NCBI GenBank assembly: GCA_017655985.1
Contig: JACJVS010000001.1
Coordinates: 3,162,001 to 3,226,000 of the forward strand
From: Incumbomyces delicatus
Lineage: Eukaryota; Ascomycota; Eurotiomycetes; Chaetothyriales; Trichomeriaceae
Direction of reading: 5' to 3'
DNA length: 64,000 nt
Position 1 is the stretch's first letter, and each line of letters opens with the position of its first letter. The translations under genes and the position numbers were made by a program. Of this stretch, positions 23,248 to 34,180 are shown in pieces. The notes beneath the pieces are model-generated. The model did not search any database. It saw only the letters and a list, made by a program, of their open reading frames with translations, and was not told the DNA's origin.

Positions 23248-24527
23248 CGCCGAGGTGCGGAATAGCAGTTACACTCGCGAAGAGGCTGCGCAATCAACTC
23301 GTCTGATCGATAACTAGTGGGACTTTTCTATCCCGCAAGGGCGTTCAACCGTGCCAGTTTGGGGGCCGTAAGTTGTCAAACGATAGGATGCTGCTGTCAT
23401 AGTTGCACTTCCGACGTTCTTATACACTGGTAGGCAAATGATCCAATTCGAACAATAATTGCTGCCTATACTGATGACAATCGCGAGCGTACATCCGATT
23501 CGTTGCCTTGTCACGCCTAACGGGCATGCAGAATATTCTAAGACGTGACATGGTTGCTGTACAACTTGGCTGGCTCCGTTGGCCCTCGGATCTTGAACGG
23601 AACAGAACGCAGCATTTTATGGCCCTGAAGAATTTTATTGAGCGAACTTGATGATTCATTGAGGCGTTCGGCTGTTGGTCACTATTTGCCTTTTTGTAAT
23701 ATGCAGAGCTAGAGTTGCAGGCTAGGGCAGGATGCCGTAAAGGTTTTGCTCTAAACGGGCCTGTTGTTACCTAGTGGCAAGGGACGTCATTTTTCGGTCC
23801 GTGCCTTTAGCGTTGCTCTTGCCTCCTCGTCAAAGGACCACACCCTTTATCTGGATGTTTGAAGTACCTAAGTACTTTGGGAGTTGGTGCCGCTAGCCCA
23901 CAAAAGTTGTTTCGTTTCTACAACACTTTTCTCCAACGGTGACTACAAATGCAATTACAGCACTTTTACCGTAGTTTCAGACACCACCTCTTTTATGCTG
24001 CTCTAAAGCTCACGTAATTTTCTTTTGGGACTTTCGATGGTGAATCCTCTATAATTGGTAATTTTCTTGCTCTGGATTTGGTAAAATCAGGCCAAATGCT
24101 TTTCGGATGGCTGAGCGGCTCCTTTCGAAAATTTGCCTTGGAAATAGCAAGAAACTGAAGCAGAGGTCGTTGTCAGCACTGACACTTCATCAGCAGCCCT
24201 ATCTTCCTCCTCGTCTTCTTCGTCATCCATCAAACACAAATCAGGCACTTCGTGAAGGAATGCTAGTTAAGGATAATCCTTGTGCTAAACGGAATTGTGG
24301 ATGCTCTGAGTTCGAGAACGGGCGACGAAGGTTGTGCTTCTGGTTAGACTTGTTCAAAAGCATCAATAGCTCTCCACGAACGTCTATTTGCTACATACAT
24401 CCTTGAAAATTGCCATCATAGCTGCCATTGTCTCTGAAAGTATGTTAACGGACCGAGGACATTTTTGTAGAGTTGGTGAAAGAGGTCTGCAAGCCCATTT
24501 TAATTAGGCTCTTACAGTCATTTAATG
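23248..24527. other. Long spacer without supported gene
   Basis: Promoter of the methyltransferase on the left. The + frame 24107-24406 (Arg/Leu/Ser rich) has no motif. 23880-24080 is T-rich. Confidence 0.35.
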
Positions 24528-24797
24528 TTAGGCAAGCGAGATAGAATTACCGGATGTTCTGGGTGGTGCAATTGTCATAGGTAACAGGTAGGAGGATTTC
24601 TTCGGCGTATGCTGCCATCTTTGATAGTGTCCTGAACATTCGCTCGAAAGAATGTCGATCGCTTTGTTGAAGACTCTTGCAGAAAGTGATGCAAGTCTTT
24701 TGCTGTTCTGCTCAAGATCTTTGCGTGCTTGATAGAAGCATTGAGCAGCCTGTATACTTTCTCGTTGCATATGTAGACTATCTATAGCCAATAGCAA
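24528..24797 (-). CDS. Possible exon of a helical hypothetical protein
   Basis: An 89-residue frame with a strongly helical first half (QAAQCFYQARKDLEQNSKRL and following). No start context, splice partner or family can be fixed. It may be a remnant; listed because its composition differs from the surrounding noise. Confidence 0.2.
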   Translation of the reverse strand: MLLAIDSLHMQRESIQAAQCFYQARKDLEQNSKRLASLSARVFNKAIDILSSECSGHYQRWQHTPKKSSYLLPMTIAPPRTSGNSISLA

Positions 24798-25769
24798 AAA
24801 GCGAGGAATGGTCTTCCGCAGTATAGATTTTCGTCATTGTTTACCTTAAAAGGATGTGTTAGTGGGAGACACGCAGAGGATCGAGATAATAGAGACAACA
24901 TGTGAGACAGCGAGCGAGACTTTGCAGGAAGAAGCCAGCCTCCTCAGCAATTGCGTCATGGTAGGGGAGCGGATTCGTGGAATTTTTAGTCTTCGCTTGA
25001 GCCGGAAGCACAACACATGGGGCCGTCCTGGTGATCGTTTAGGACAGAACATCAGGACTTACTAGCAGCGCTAGGCAGACTTTACTCAGGCTATTGCAAT
25101 ATGGCCACCCTGGCGTATCAGATTTTGGAATGCTTCATAAGGGACGTCGAGTCTCGATCACATCCTGCCTCCTACAGGCTTCCTTCCTCAAGGGTGCTTA
25201 GAGAGTACAACACTGTCAACCACTTAAATTTCGTGACTAACCCTGTTTAACTTTCATCATGTGTAAATACCTTGACACAAGTCTCATCTATAATGGCTGC
25301 AAACAAAGTCCGAAACACGTCGTTCAGGTTCGGAGCTACAATCGTTGCAATAGGCCAGCTAATCGTGGAACAATACGTCATTGCGACAACCAACATGCCA
25401 CACCACAGGTGGAGGGTGCAGCATTTGCATCTTCGAAAACGAAGGGAGACTGCCCAACATGCCTAAATCCCGAAACCATTTCTGTCATTGTGAGACTGTT
25501 TTCCATGCCACAGATCTCTCTTCTCCTTGCTAACAGAATCCCTGCGAACAGAAATACTTGAATTAGAGAGCTAATAGAGACAACTTCTGAGATTCGAGAA
25601 GCAGCACAGACTTCGTGTGGGTATCGTGGCGCCTATTTTTTGGATCGAAAATCTTATAATGCACACCACGCTAGCTTAGTATCATAAATTCCAGCAGCAT
25701 TCTCCAACCATCTTTCTCAATTTTTACCCGATAGCCAGTTTGGTCCTTGGATGAAGCCAGTTGCTAGAC
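24798..25769. other. Spacer without supported gene
   Basis: Short overlapping frames on both strands (24846-25065, 25259-25561) lack motifs. It may contain decayed coding sequence. Confidence 0.3.
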
Positions 25770-26863
25770 CTATCCGGTCCACTTTCTGATTGCCACTACT
25801 GGAAACTGGACCCAATGAGCAATGGAGGTGATGACTGCGACGATATAAGGACGAAGAAAGGAGACAATGATAGCTATATTAAAAGTTAGCGCGATTGGAA
25901 GTACGTGCAGATAAAGCACTATTTACCTGCAGTCATGGGTCGCTGTTGCTTGGGCTTAATTATCTCCCGAAGCGAAAGCCTCGAGTCACCTAAAGCTTCT
26001 CGCTGAATTGTTCGAATCTCTGTCGCAGCCTCATAGGCACTCTCGTATCGACCATCCCAGCATTTTCGTATAATTTGCCCAAGAAGAAGATGGTCAGTCC
26101 TGGGATATTGACCTTCAGCATATCGGTCGTGTATTTCAGACTCATCAATGTCATTGTAGGCTTCCTGTGCTGTTGAAATTTCGTAGATCGCTGAACCTAG
26201 AGAAAAGAGCTCCGAATGAACCGTAGGAGATTCAGTAGAGTAACGGGGATGTTCTGCACATGGACCAGCCGCAACAAGTGGGGTCTCGCCGTCGATTGAG
26301 CTTCCAGAGAAATCACAATATTTGAGATTATCATCCCAGTCAAGGAGCATATTATGAAGACCAATATCCACCTGGAAAACATTCTTTGAGTGCAGATATT
26401 GCATGCCCTCTGCTGCTTGAGCCGACCACTTCAGAATTTCCTTCTCCGAAGGGATGAGGCCATTATTCGAAAGTTGGAGGGTTCGCGCACGAAGTGGGTA
26501 TCGGAGTCGTTCAAGAACAATCATGCCATTATGAATATATAACAGCTTTGTGATTCGGGGATGTTCACCGAGTCGCTCAAAGATTCTTCTCTCGATAATG
26601 AGTTCTTGTTCATTGCCGTCTCTACCAATTGGCGTTTTGATAACAGAGGTATCATCGATGGCAAAGACGATGCCAGAAATCCCGCTATTAACGAAAGGCA
26701 GGTCCCATAGATTATCAGGGAGGTGCGGCCGAGAGATATCAGGCATCTTGATCTGAGAAAGCTGATGGTGTGCACCAGCAGAATAGGGGGGGACGTCTGA
26801 CCCTATGAAGGGGATGTTTGCGAAGTTTGTCAGCTTGCACAAAGCTAGACCCAATTCAGACAA
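25770..26863 (-). CDS. Atypical protein kinase-like protein with C-terminal membrane segment
   Basis: Exons 26863-25927 and 25873-25770, joined over a 53-bp intron with a GCTAAC branch site; 347 codons, 346 residues. The start could also be Met40 (MPDISRPHLPDN). Kinase-fold landmarks: glycine loop NSGISGIVFAI (59-69), VIK lysine 76, catalytic-loop equivalent QVDIGLHN (164-171) where His of HxD is Gln, and DFSG (184-187) in place of DFG. Helical C-lobe features (QIIRKCWDGRYES) are normal. Exon 2 adds a hydrophobic helix (IIVSFLRPYIVAVI...) near the C-terminus, suggesting a tail anchor. Asp166 and the Mg-binding Asp184 remain, so activity is possible. A broken relative lies at 50894-51722. Confidence 0.78.
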
Positions 26864-28050
26864 CTCTTGACAGCTCAGCAGGAAAGCACGTGATTAATAG
26901 GAGCCTTCCCTAGAGGGGAGGAAGGGCAACGGTCTGCGTAACGTCTTAGTATGCAAATCTTTTCTTCTATTACCGGTATCTTTTGTTCTGTTCCTACTGG
27001 GCCTTTGGTAGATTTAGATCTTGAAATTTCCACTGCCGAACTCACCATGAAGTCAACCCTCCATATCTTCTTCGTCAAGCCGCGAGGCCATTTCTGAGTA
27101 GTGCCATCATCAGGGGGAGCCATAAGCTCGCTGGATGAGCGAGTCCGTTTTCGAGTTTGTTCTTCTGGAACGGCAACGCTAGGATTAGACTGAGTGGCCC
27201 TTTCTTACAGTCATGCGAGGTGGTGACGGCGCATTTCGTGTAAGGCGGCTTTTACGGTCGGCGCGTTAGTGAGGTTCAATGTCCCTGGTTTGGCAATTAT
27301 AAGGAGTATAAAACGCGGCCCTTCGGCCCCCTTGTTAGCATGAAGAAAATTCCTCTCCTACTGGGCGAAGATGTCGTGCATGTGGCCCGGGGATGGGAAT
27401 GGAAAATGATCCTCTAGGATTCCGACATTGAACTTCCTGTATATAGGTTAATTGGCAGTACCAAATCTGGAAGTAGAGAGTCTCCACTGTGGCGTTTCGT
27501 TAACAGTGATAGCACGTTCAGGACTCTCCTGACCACCCGTGTTCATTATTGCCTCCTCTAACAGACGAGACACGTCACTTTCTAATCGGGTGTTCGCCCC
27601 GACTCTCCGCCAGGCCTTTCGATGGTCGGTAAAATACAGTCAAGGGGGTATGACAACCGTGCATATAAAGACGACGGTGCAAATATGCAACAATATACAA
27701 GAAGCTACCTGCTTCATCTGTAAACCGGATGGCAGCATTATACTCCGTACTGTAGGATATGGAACTTCCCGAATACGATAATAGCAATATTGAAATTTCA
27801 ATCTCCCCACGAGCCTCTCCCAGCCAGTGCTAACCAGCTGCCCAACGTTGCGCGCAACTATCAGATATTATGATCGCTTATGAAATCGCCTACCTTGTCG
27901 TCGCCTTCTGTTTCTAATATAGTCTTGGAGCGCTATTCCTCTTACGAAGTATCTCACATTAAGGACCCCACTGGTCGAAGTCCCGCTTTCGCACCATCAA
28001 CCCGGCCTAATGATCTAATACTGACACTGACGCTCAACACATAGACTTGA
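26864..28050. other. Spacer between accessory region and core block
   Basis: No gene supported. It holds the promoter of the kinase-like gene and the 3' flank of the Ufo1-like gene. The reverse frame 26875-27123 lies in the kinase 5' flank and has no motif. Confidence 0.4.
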
Positions 28051-31000
28051 CTAATAACGTCTGCTCTTGCCCTTGCCACCCACGCTCGAACCAGAATCTG
28101 ATTTCTGTAAAGCAGGAAATTCTTGTTCATCAACAAACTTCTTACTCTCCTGCTCTGCTATGCTGAGCTGGAGAGCAAATTTGAGATCCTCGTCCGAGGT
28201 GCTTCGGGCCGGTCTTGACGAACCTGCATGGTGCTGCTTGGATGGCGTGCCCCGTTTGCTTCGCCTCCCAGGGCGGATGGGAATGTCAAAATCAAGGGTT
28301 TTTGGGGAGTCCGCCTCGACGCTCGTGCCCTCCAAACTTAATCGGATTGCTTCTTCTAGTTCCGCGTCGTGTGCTTCAGTCCCTAGCGGTCTCGAAGCTT
28401 GTGATGAGGAAGGCTTATTTGGTGGAGTTGCCTGCCGTTTAACCTCGTCAGTAGCATAGCTCTCTTCGCTCAGCAACGTGGCATACGCAAGCACTTCTTC
28501 CTCACTTGCCCCATCTCCTAGCAAGTTTGTGCCGAAGCGATTAACTAGACGCTCTTGCTCCTTTCGCTTGACCACTCTCTCTCGCTCCAGCTCAAGTCGT
28601 TCATCTGCGATGTAGTCTTTCAACACACCACGACCCGTATGATGGTACTTTTGCTCTGGAGACGAATGACTGCCTCGATCGGAACGTCGACGCAGTTGCC
28701 CGCGTTTCCTGGTTTTGTATGCCTCTGCACCGCTGGCACTGTACGACCAATAGCGCACATGAGTACCTAGGGAAACCATCCCTCTTAGCATGGTGGGATC
28801 CGGATCGAGGACAATAGCTCCAGCCGCATAGTAGTTGATACCAACACCGTTAACAGATGCATCAGCTTGCGCCATTCGCCGCCGAGCACGATCCGAAAAG
28901 CGTGAGCTGATGGTACGAATTGGCTCGTTCGAGGATGCAAGTATGTCCCAGGCTTGAACAAGCCCGTCATTCCCACCATGGACAACATACAACGATGTCA
29001 AGGCAAGAGACGATATTTGAGGCGAGCGTGTATAGATGAGACGTACAGGCATGATGTGGTTGACAAGATCCGGAGCCTGAGACGTTGCAGCTCGCATATC
29101 CCAAAGTACGACGATGCCAGAAATGGTACCCACGGCCAGAAATCTGGCCCGGTGACCGGGAATTTCAGCGGCCGAAGTGGCCAGAACAGTCTTTCCGAGC
29201 GGTGACGCTAGTGGCGAAGAAGTCTCAGAACCGCCTGACATGCCCAGAAGAGGATCTTCGTTTGCAGCCAAAACAGCGAAATCCGAGTCGTCAGTCGCAG
29301 TCGCGGAAATCTCAACGTTTTTCAAATTACCAAACGTGAAGTTCGAGGTTTGCCATGATGTCTCGAAGACTGCATTGCTCAGGTCTTCGGTGCTGGAAGT
29401 TCTGGACCGAGGAGCACTGTAGCCTGGAGAAGACATGACGCTGGATCTCTGAGACGGCAACCCGAAAAGGGACATGTGCTCCGGTGCGATTGCACTTAAC
29501 AATTGAGCATCACGATCAGCAATGCGCTTGGTTCGATGTCGCGTATGTCGTGTCACAGAGGCAGGCACATGGTTTTCACCGCCTCTATTGATAACAAAGA
29601 TAGATTCCCCTCCACCATTATGGTCTTCTCCGCCGAAATCAACGATGAGGGAGCGGCACATGTCCCAACCTTCGCAGAAGGATTGGAAGTGTTTCGGAGC
29701 GTAGTTGAGAAATTGCGTGATCTCCTTTGCCTCAGCCTCGAACTGTAATGAGTTGAGACCATGAGTTATACTCGAAGAACGTGGAGTGTAGCTGCTGTCG
29801 GTCGTAGCCAACTGGAAGGGATCTTGCTTGGCAGTGCGACGAGTAGAATCCAGGATTATCCAATCTATTGATCGGCCTGTCTGCCACGCGAGCCGATCAA
29901 GCTCCGCCTCAGTCAGCCTGCCACGCGTGTCTGCCCTCACGGGCGTATCCAGCAAATAAAACACTTCACCTAGCGCATTGAGCACTGCAGCCCAGATCCG
30001 CTGTCGCCCGATACGACGGGCTGATACCTTGTCGTCGATATTGATGGCAATAATGGGCACACCAGGACAGATAGCCCAACGAGCTGTTAACTCGCCACGA
30101 TCGAATCGGCGCTCGTAGACTGGGTTTGCACCAACAGCATAGGCTGAAAGAATGCCTGTCGAGGAGCCGGCGAGAGCGCCGAACAGACCGTTGGTTACTT
30201 TCAGTACACTTTCAGACTTTGCAAGCCAGACCGAGGTAATTGCGGCATTGATTGGGCTCACTTCAGGAATGCCGAGAGAGTAATTGGCGGGAGAGGTCAC
30301 CATGAGAAATCGACCTCGTTGCTCAGCACTCGAGGTATAGAAGAGTCTCCCACCAGGACATGCTTCACCGTAAAGCTTCCCAAATGGCTGACTTAGGTCC
30401 ATGACATTTGTCATGCCCACAATGTCACCAGTACCAAGTCCGTAAGGAGCTTCTCCGGTGTAAAGATCGGCAAAATGCTTGAAAGCTTCAAAATCAGCCA
30501 GACCCCAGCCGGAAATCTTGCCGGTTGCCGGATCACTGGAGGTCACTACTCCTTGCTCTACAGCGCCATGGGAAAAAAGAGGTTGCTTCTTGTTCAGGCC
30601 AACACCAAAATTTGCATGGATGTGGCTGCAAGGGTACATCAAACCGGAGTAGTACATGACCGTAGCCGTTGCAGGAGCCTTGCTTTTCTGACCACGATCG
30701 GTGGCAAGTTGAATGGCAGGTCTGCCACGGGCAAGAGATCGCAGTAAGCGCGTGCGCAGGATGTATTCGCTTCTCCACGAAGCCAGAGCGCTGACTCTTG
30801 TGAACACTCGCCTATGCGACTTTTGCGTGTCTTCATCAGGTCTCGAGGGAGGTAGCAAACCAGTTGATTCCGCACCGGGAAAGAAGCGGGCAAAGGCAAT
30901 TCTCCAGGCCGGTGGTGCCGTGACCAGCCGATGGAAGCGGTGGTTGACGAGGCTCATCGAGGAGAGTGCTTCTGGGGGCAGGTGAGATAGGACATGGGTG

Positions 31001-31448
31001 AGGACCTCTGTGAAGATTTAGCAAGTACAAACCATGCCAACGACGAGGACGCACCATTTGGCATGTCCAGCACAGACGGTCCAGCAACGGCGTGGCCTAC
31101 CGAGGGCACCACTTGGAACAATAAACCATCCGATGGTCTTCTCGGGACTGCATGGGCTTTCTCGTACGCATCAATCCGACTACCAGGAGAACTCTCCTGA
31201 GAGCCATGGCCATTGCTCATCCGTCGGAGGTTTGATCTTCTCCCTCGACTGGTGACTGACGACGCGACAGACGCGTCATCCGGATCGTCGGTGGTTGATG
31301 GTGAGTCTCTGACAGTCCGGTGCGCCAGACGACCATCAGAGGCGTCGTTCGAGACTGCTGAGAGGCCATGGTGATGACTAGAGGAAGAATTTTGGGTGTT
31401 GTTTCCTGAGCTCGCGGTGGGAGAATGCTGAGGAGGCACAAATTGCAT
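28051..31448 (-). CDS. F-box/WD-repeat/UIM protein, Ufo1-like SCF substrate receptor
   Basis: Exons 31448-31055 and 31007-28051 (47-bp intron inside the F-box codons) give 1,117 codons, 1,116 residues. The N-terminus is Ser/Asp rich and disordered. The F-box reads MPNEVLTHVLSHLPPEALSS at about 130-149, split by the intron. A large WD/beta-propeller follows, with clear repeats such as VVLWDMR and GLVQAWDI. Toward the C-terminus are helical ubiquitin-interaction motifs: EEEVLAYATLLSEES, AELEEAIRLSLEG and DEDLKFALQLSIAE. F-box, WD repeats and C-terminal UIMs in this order are the architecture of yeast Ufo1, which directs substrates to SCF ubiquitination. The intronless remainder and length fit a conserved gene. 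Confidence 0.85.
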
Positions 31449-32070
31449 GAAAAGTCTTGCCGAGAGTTGGAGGAGACTGTTAAGACTGAACCTGATGGCG
31501 ATTCAGTCTAGAGTTGGCACGGGCGTCGCAAGGGGTGTTAATATCTCTTCACGGCAGTGCCGATATGCTATGTGCTCGTTGATAGAGGTCCTAAGAAAAG
31601 TGAGACGACCATGGCAGGAAGTCATCAACTGCGTATAATCTCCGAGATACGGCCGGGGGTAAGTACGACACGTACGATAAGGAAGTACGGAGGTTTTATC
31701 TCACGTGTGAGGCCGCGCGCTTAAATCGGCACGTAATCGGGCACTCATCACCATGCCATTGTGCAAGGCGAAGCACGGATAGATTCCATAAGATGCGGGA
31801 GTTTCAATGCTCGTCATGCTATTGTTACACGTACATCTTGTCGCCGTCGTAGTTGAGATTCTCCCGACGTTGCTGTTGCCGGCACGGCCTAGATGTGAAG
31901 GTCTTTAAGACGATAAGCCCGGCGCATCTCCTTGAATCATCAACTCGTTCCTCCTCTCTATAATGGAAGTAGTGTACAGATGCCAGTGTCACAAGGAGCT
32001 CGGTCGATTAGAGCAAAATATGCAGAGGATTCGTTCGGCAGAGACATCAAGATAGGTAGGCGCGGGAGTA
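31449..32070. other. Promoter region of the Ufo1-like gene
   Basis: Upstream of the F-box gene and downstream of the phosphatase stop. No gene recognised. Confidence 0.45.
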
Positions 32071-33300
32071 TTACAAGAAGTATTCGTTGCGTCCACCTCT
32101 GGACGCTGGCACGTGCCTGAGCTCGTCTTTGACAGCGCTGAACATCTTGAAACTCGGTTTCATATCAGCTCCAATCTCGCAGACTGATGCCATATTTCCA
32201 CACCTGTAGCAGTAATTCGGGGCACTCCACACTGTGACTACGTCTTGGCTTTTGAAATGATACTTGTAGCCCTCGTTCACGAGTTGATGGGCTCGTGCAA
32301 TCAGGTTCAAGCCGTTGACGTGGCAGAATTCTTGACTGACTCGGTCACCAAAAAGCCAGCCAGCTCCTCGAGGAGAAACAGCCCATGTTTCCACATCTTC
32401 AGGATCTGACCACACCAAGTCACAAAAGGCACCCTCGTGAGGGATTTCCTGGGCTCTAGCCACCACGCGGACCTGATCCAGCGTCCGGATCTCGGGCGAC
32501 AAGCCGCCATGCACGCAGAGCACCTTGCCATCGACGATGGCTCCCAGCGTCATGAAATCGAACACTTGACAGCAGGCTTTCCACACACTGGTGTTTCCAT
32601 ATTTTTGCACGCACTCCTCGTAGAAGCCATATACCTGAGTGATCTGCCTCGATTCGTGGTTCCCTCTGACCAGCGTGATCTTCTCTGGAAACTTGGCTTT
32701 CAAGCACAATAATAACGTAAGGGTCTCGAGGGAAAAATAACCCCGGTCGACGTAATCGCCCAAGAAGATGAAGTTTGCATTCTGTCTTGAGCCGCTCATC
32801 CTCGTCAATGTTTCGTCCGCATCTTGTTCTGACCCGAGGACTGACACGGCTGAGGAATTTATCTGCGAGGTGTCACTGACGTCCTCGGCCTGGGCAGATT
32901 CATCGGGCGGTTGGGGACCTCCCAGACCCATTTTCTTCTGCAGCTTCGGGTTCGTAATGGACGACGGTGGTTCAATATCTGCGGCTGTGATTATATTCTC
33001 TGCTGTGACCGGCGCCTCGGGAGCGGTTTCATTCGGCATGCCGCCCGCAACTCGGAACAACTCAAGGAGGTCATAGAATTGTCCATGGATGTCACCGCAT
33101 ATCGTGACCGGTGTGGCCACCGGCTGTATGTTGGACTCCTCCATCATGTATTCTTTCACAATCTCACACAACTGCTTCATGTGATATTCAGATAGATATT
33201 TACAGTTCTTGGCTGCGTCGAGCCACTCGTCAGGGCCTGCGGATCGTCTCAGCCGCGCCGGCCCAGGTACTGGGACTTTGACCCCTCCGGCTGGCGCCAT
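32071..33300 (-). CDS. sitA: Serine/threonine protein phosphatase, SIT4/PP6 type catalytic subunit
   Basis: Uninterrupted 409-residue frame. All metallophosphatase motifs are visible: GDIHGQFYDL, GDYVDRGYFS, RGNHESRQITQVYGF, CVHGGLSPEI, RAHQLVNEGY, SAPNYCYRCGN, and the C-terminal YFL that is methylated in the PP2A-like family. The N-terminal DEWLDAAKNCKYLSEYHMKQ and LMEESN-type segment, and VWKACCQVFDFMTLGAIVDG, match yeast Sit4/human PP6 more closely than PP2A, PP4 or Ppg1. Between the first two motifs lies an extra segment of about 75 residues (roughly 87-163), acidic and Ser/Gln rich; similar insertions may be normal for filamentous fungi. Roles in yeast: G1 progression, TOR signalling and Elongator-dependent tRNA modification. 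Divergent from UPF3. Confidence 0.9.
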   Translation of the reverse strand: MAPAGGVKVPVPGPARLRRSAGPDEWLDAAKNCKYLSEYHMKQLCEIVKEYMMEESNIQPVATPVTICGDIHGQFYDLLELFRVAGGMPNETAPEAPVTAENIITAADIEPPSSITNPKLQKKMGLGGPQPPDESAQAEDVSDTSQINSSAVSVLGSEQDADETLTRMSGSRQNANFIFLGDYVDRGYFSLETLTLLLCLKAKFPEKITLVRGNHESRQITQVYGFYEECVQKYGNTSVWKACCQVFDFMTLGAIVDGKVLCVHGGLSPEIRTLDQVRVVARAQEIPHEGAFCDLVWSDPEDVETWAVSPRGAGWLFGDRVSQEFCHVNGLNLIARAHQLVNEGYKYHFKSQDVVTVWSAPNYCYRCGNMASVCEIGADMKPSFKMFSAVKDELRHVPASRGGRNEYFL

Positions 33301-34180
33301 CTTGCTCCGCGTTCGTCTCGGATCGTCTTCCGGTCGGCGAGTCGTGGTCTGGTGGTTTCCTTGGCACGCAATGCCCGCGATCCGCTGTGAAGGTTTGTGG
33401 TGATGGAGCTAAGCGATCGATGTCAAATGCTGGCCGGAATCAAGTCATAGACGCCAAGGGAATGCGCTGGGCTGGGATGAGGTGTCTGGAGCACAAAAGA
33501 CGGACAATCGCTGTATACCTGGTGAGCAGACTGCTGTGAACGCTGGGGGGTTTGCAAGTTCAGGTTGTGGTGATGTTCTGCCTGAGGCCAAATTTAGATC
33601 AATTTCCGCTTCGCCCACTCAGGAGTCAGCACCACACTGCCACTGCCATCTTTCGAGTCGAATTGCCAACGCTTCAACGGACTTGAATTTTTGAGTCTAG
33701 CTGAATCATACAGTTCCTACAAAAATCGAACATGCGAAGCAGGACATTGTAACCTTGGTGGCGGTCGTGATACTTCTACATGACAAATCTCACAAACGGT
33801 GGCGGATCACGAACTTGACGTCCCCGCGATCGAGCCTTCTGCCAATATAGCTTATCAGGTTTGCAGTCGATACAATCAAACATATAGGCACTTAACACGG
33901 AGTAGTTGTCAAATGAGCTGCACACACCGTCGTACGATTTTGGCCCGAGTATTCATGTTCTCTGCATATTGCACAGTGCGCGTTTAGTCAGGCGGAGAAA
34001 GGAATAAGGGAGTCGCACCACGCGTGCATCTGTCCAGATAAAGTGGCAAACAGAACAAACATCAGCGCCGACGAGGGCCAATTTTCAACATTCTGCTGAT
34101 GCGGCGGCCGTGACTGCTGTGACAGAAGATCGATTGTGATAAGCTTGAACATTTCCACTTTCGTCTTATCAGGTACTAGT
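33301..34180. other. Divergent promoter region SIT4/UPF3
   Basis: Spacer of about 880 bp between two divergently transcribed core genes. No reading frame worth calling. A possible 3' splice site (TTATCAG) lies just before the UPF3 ATG, so UPF3 may have a 5' untranslated intron. Confidence 0.4.
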
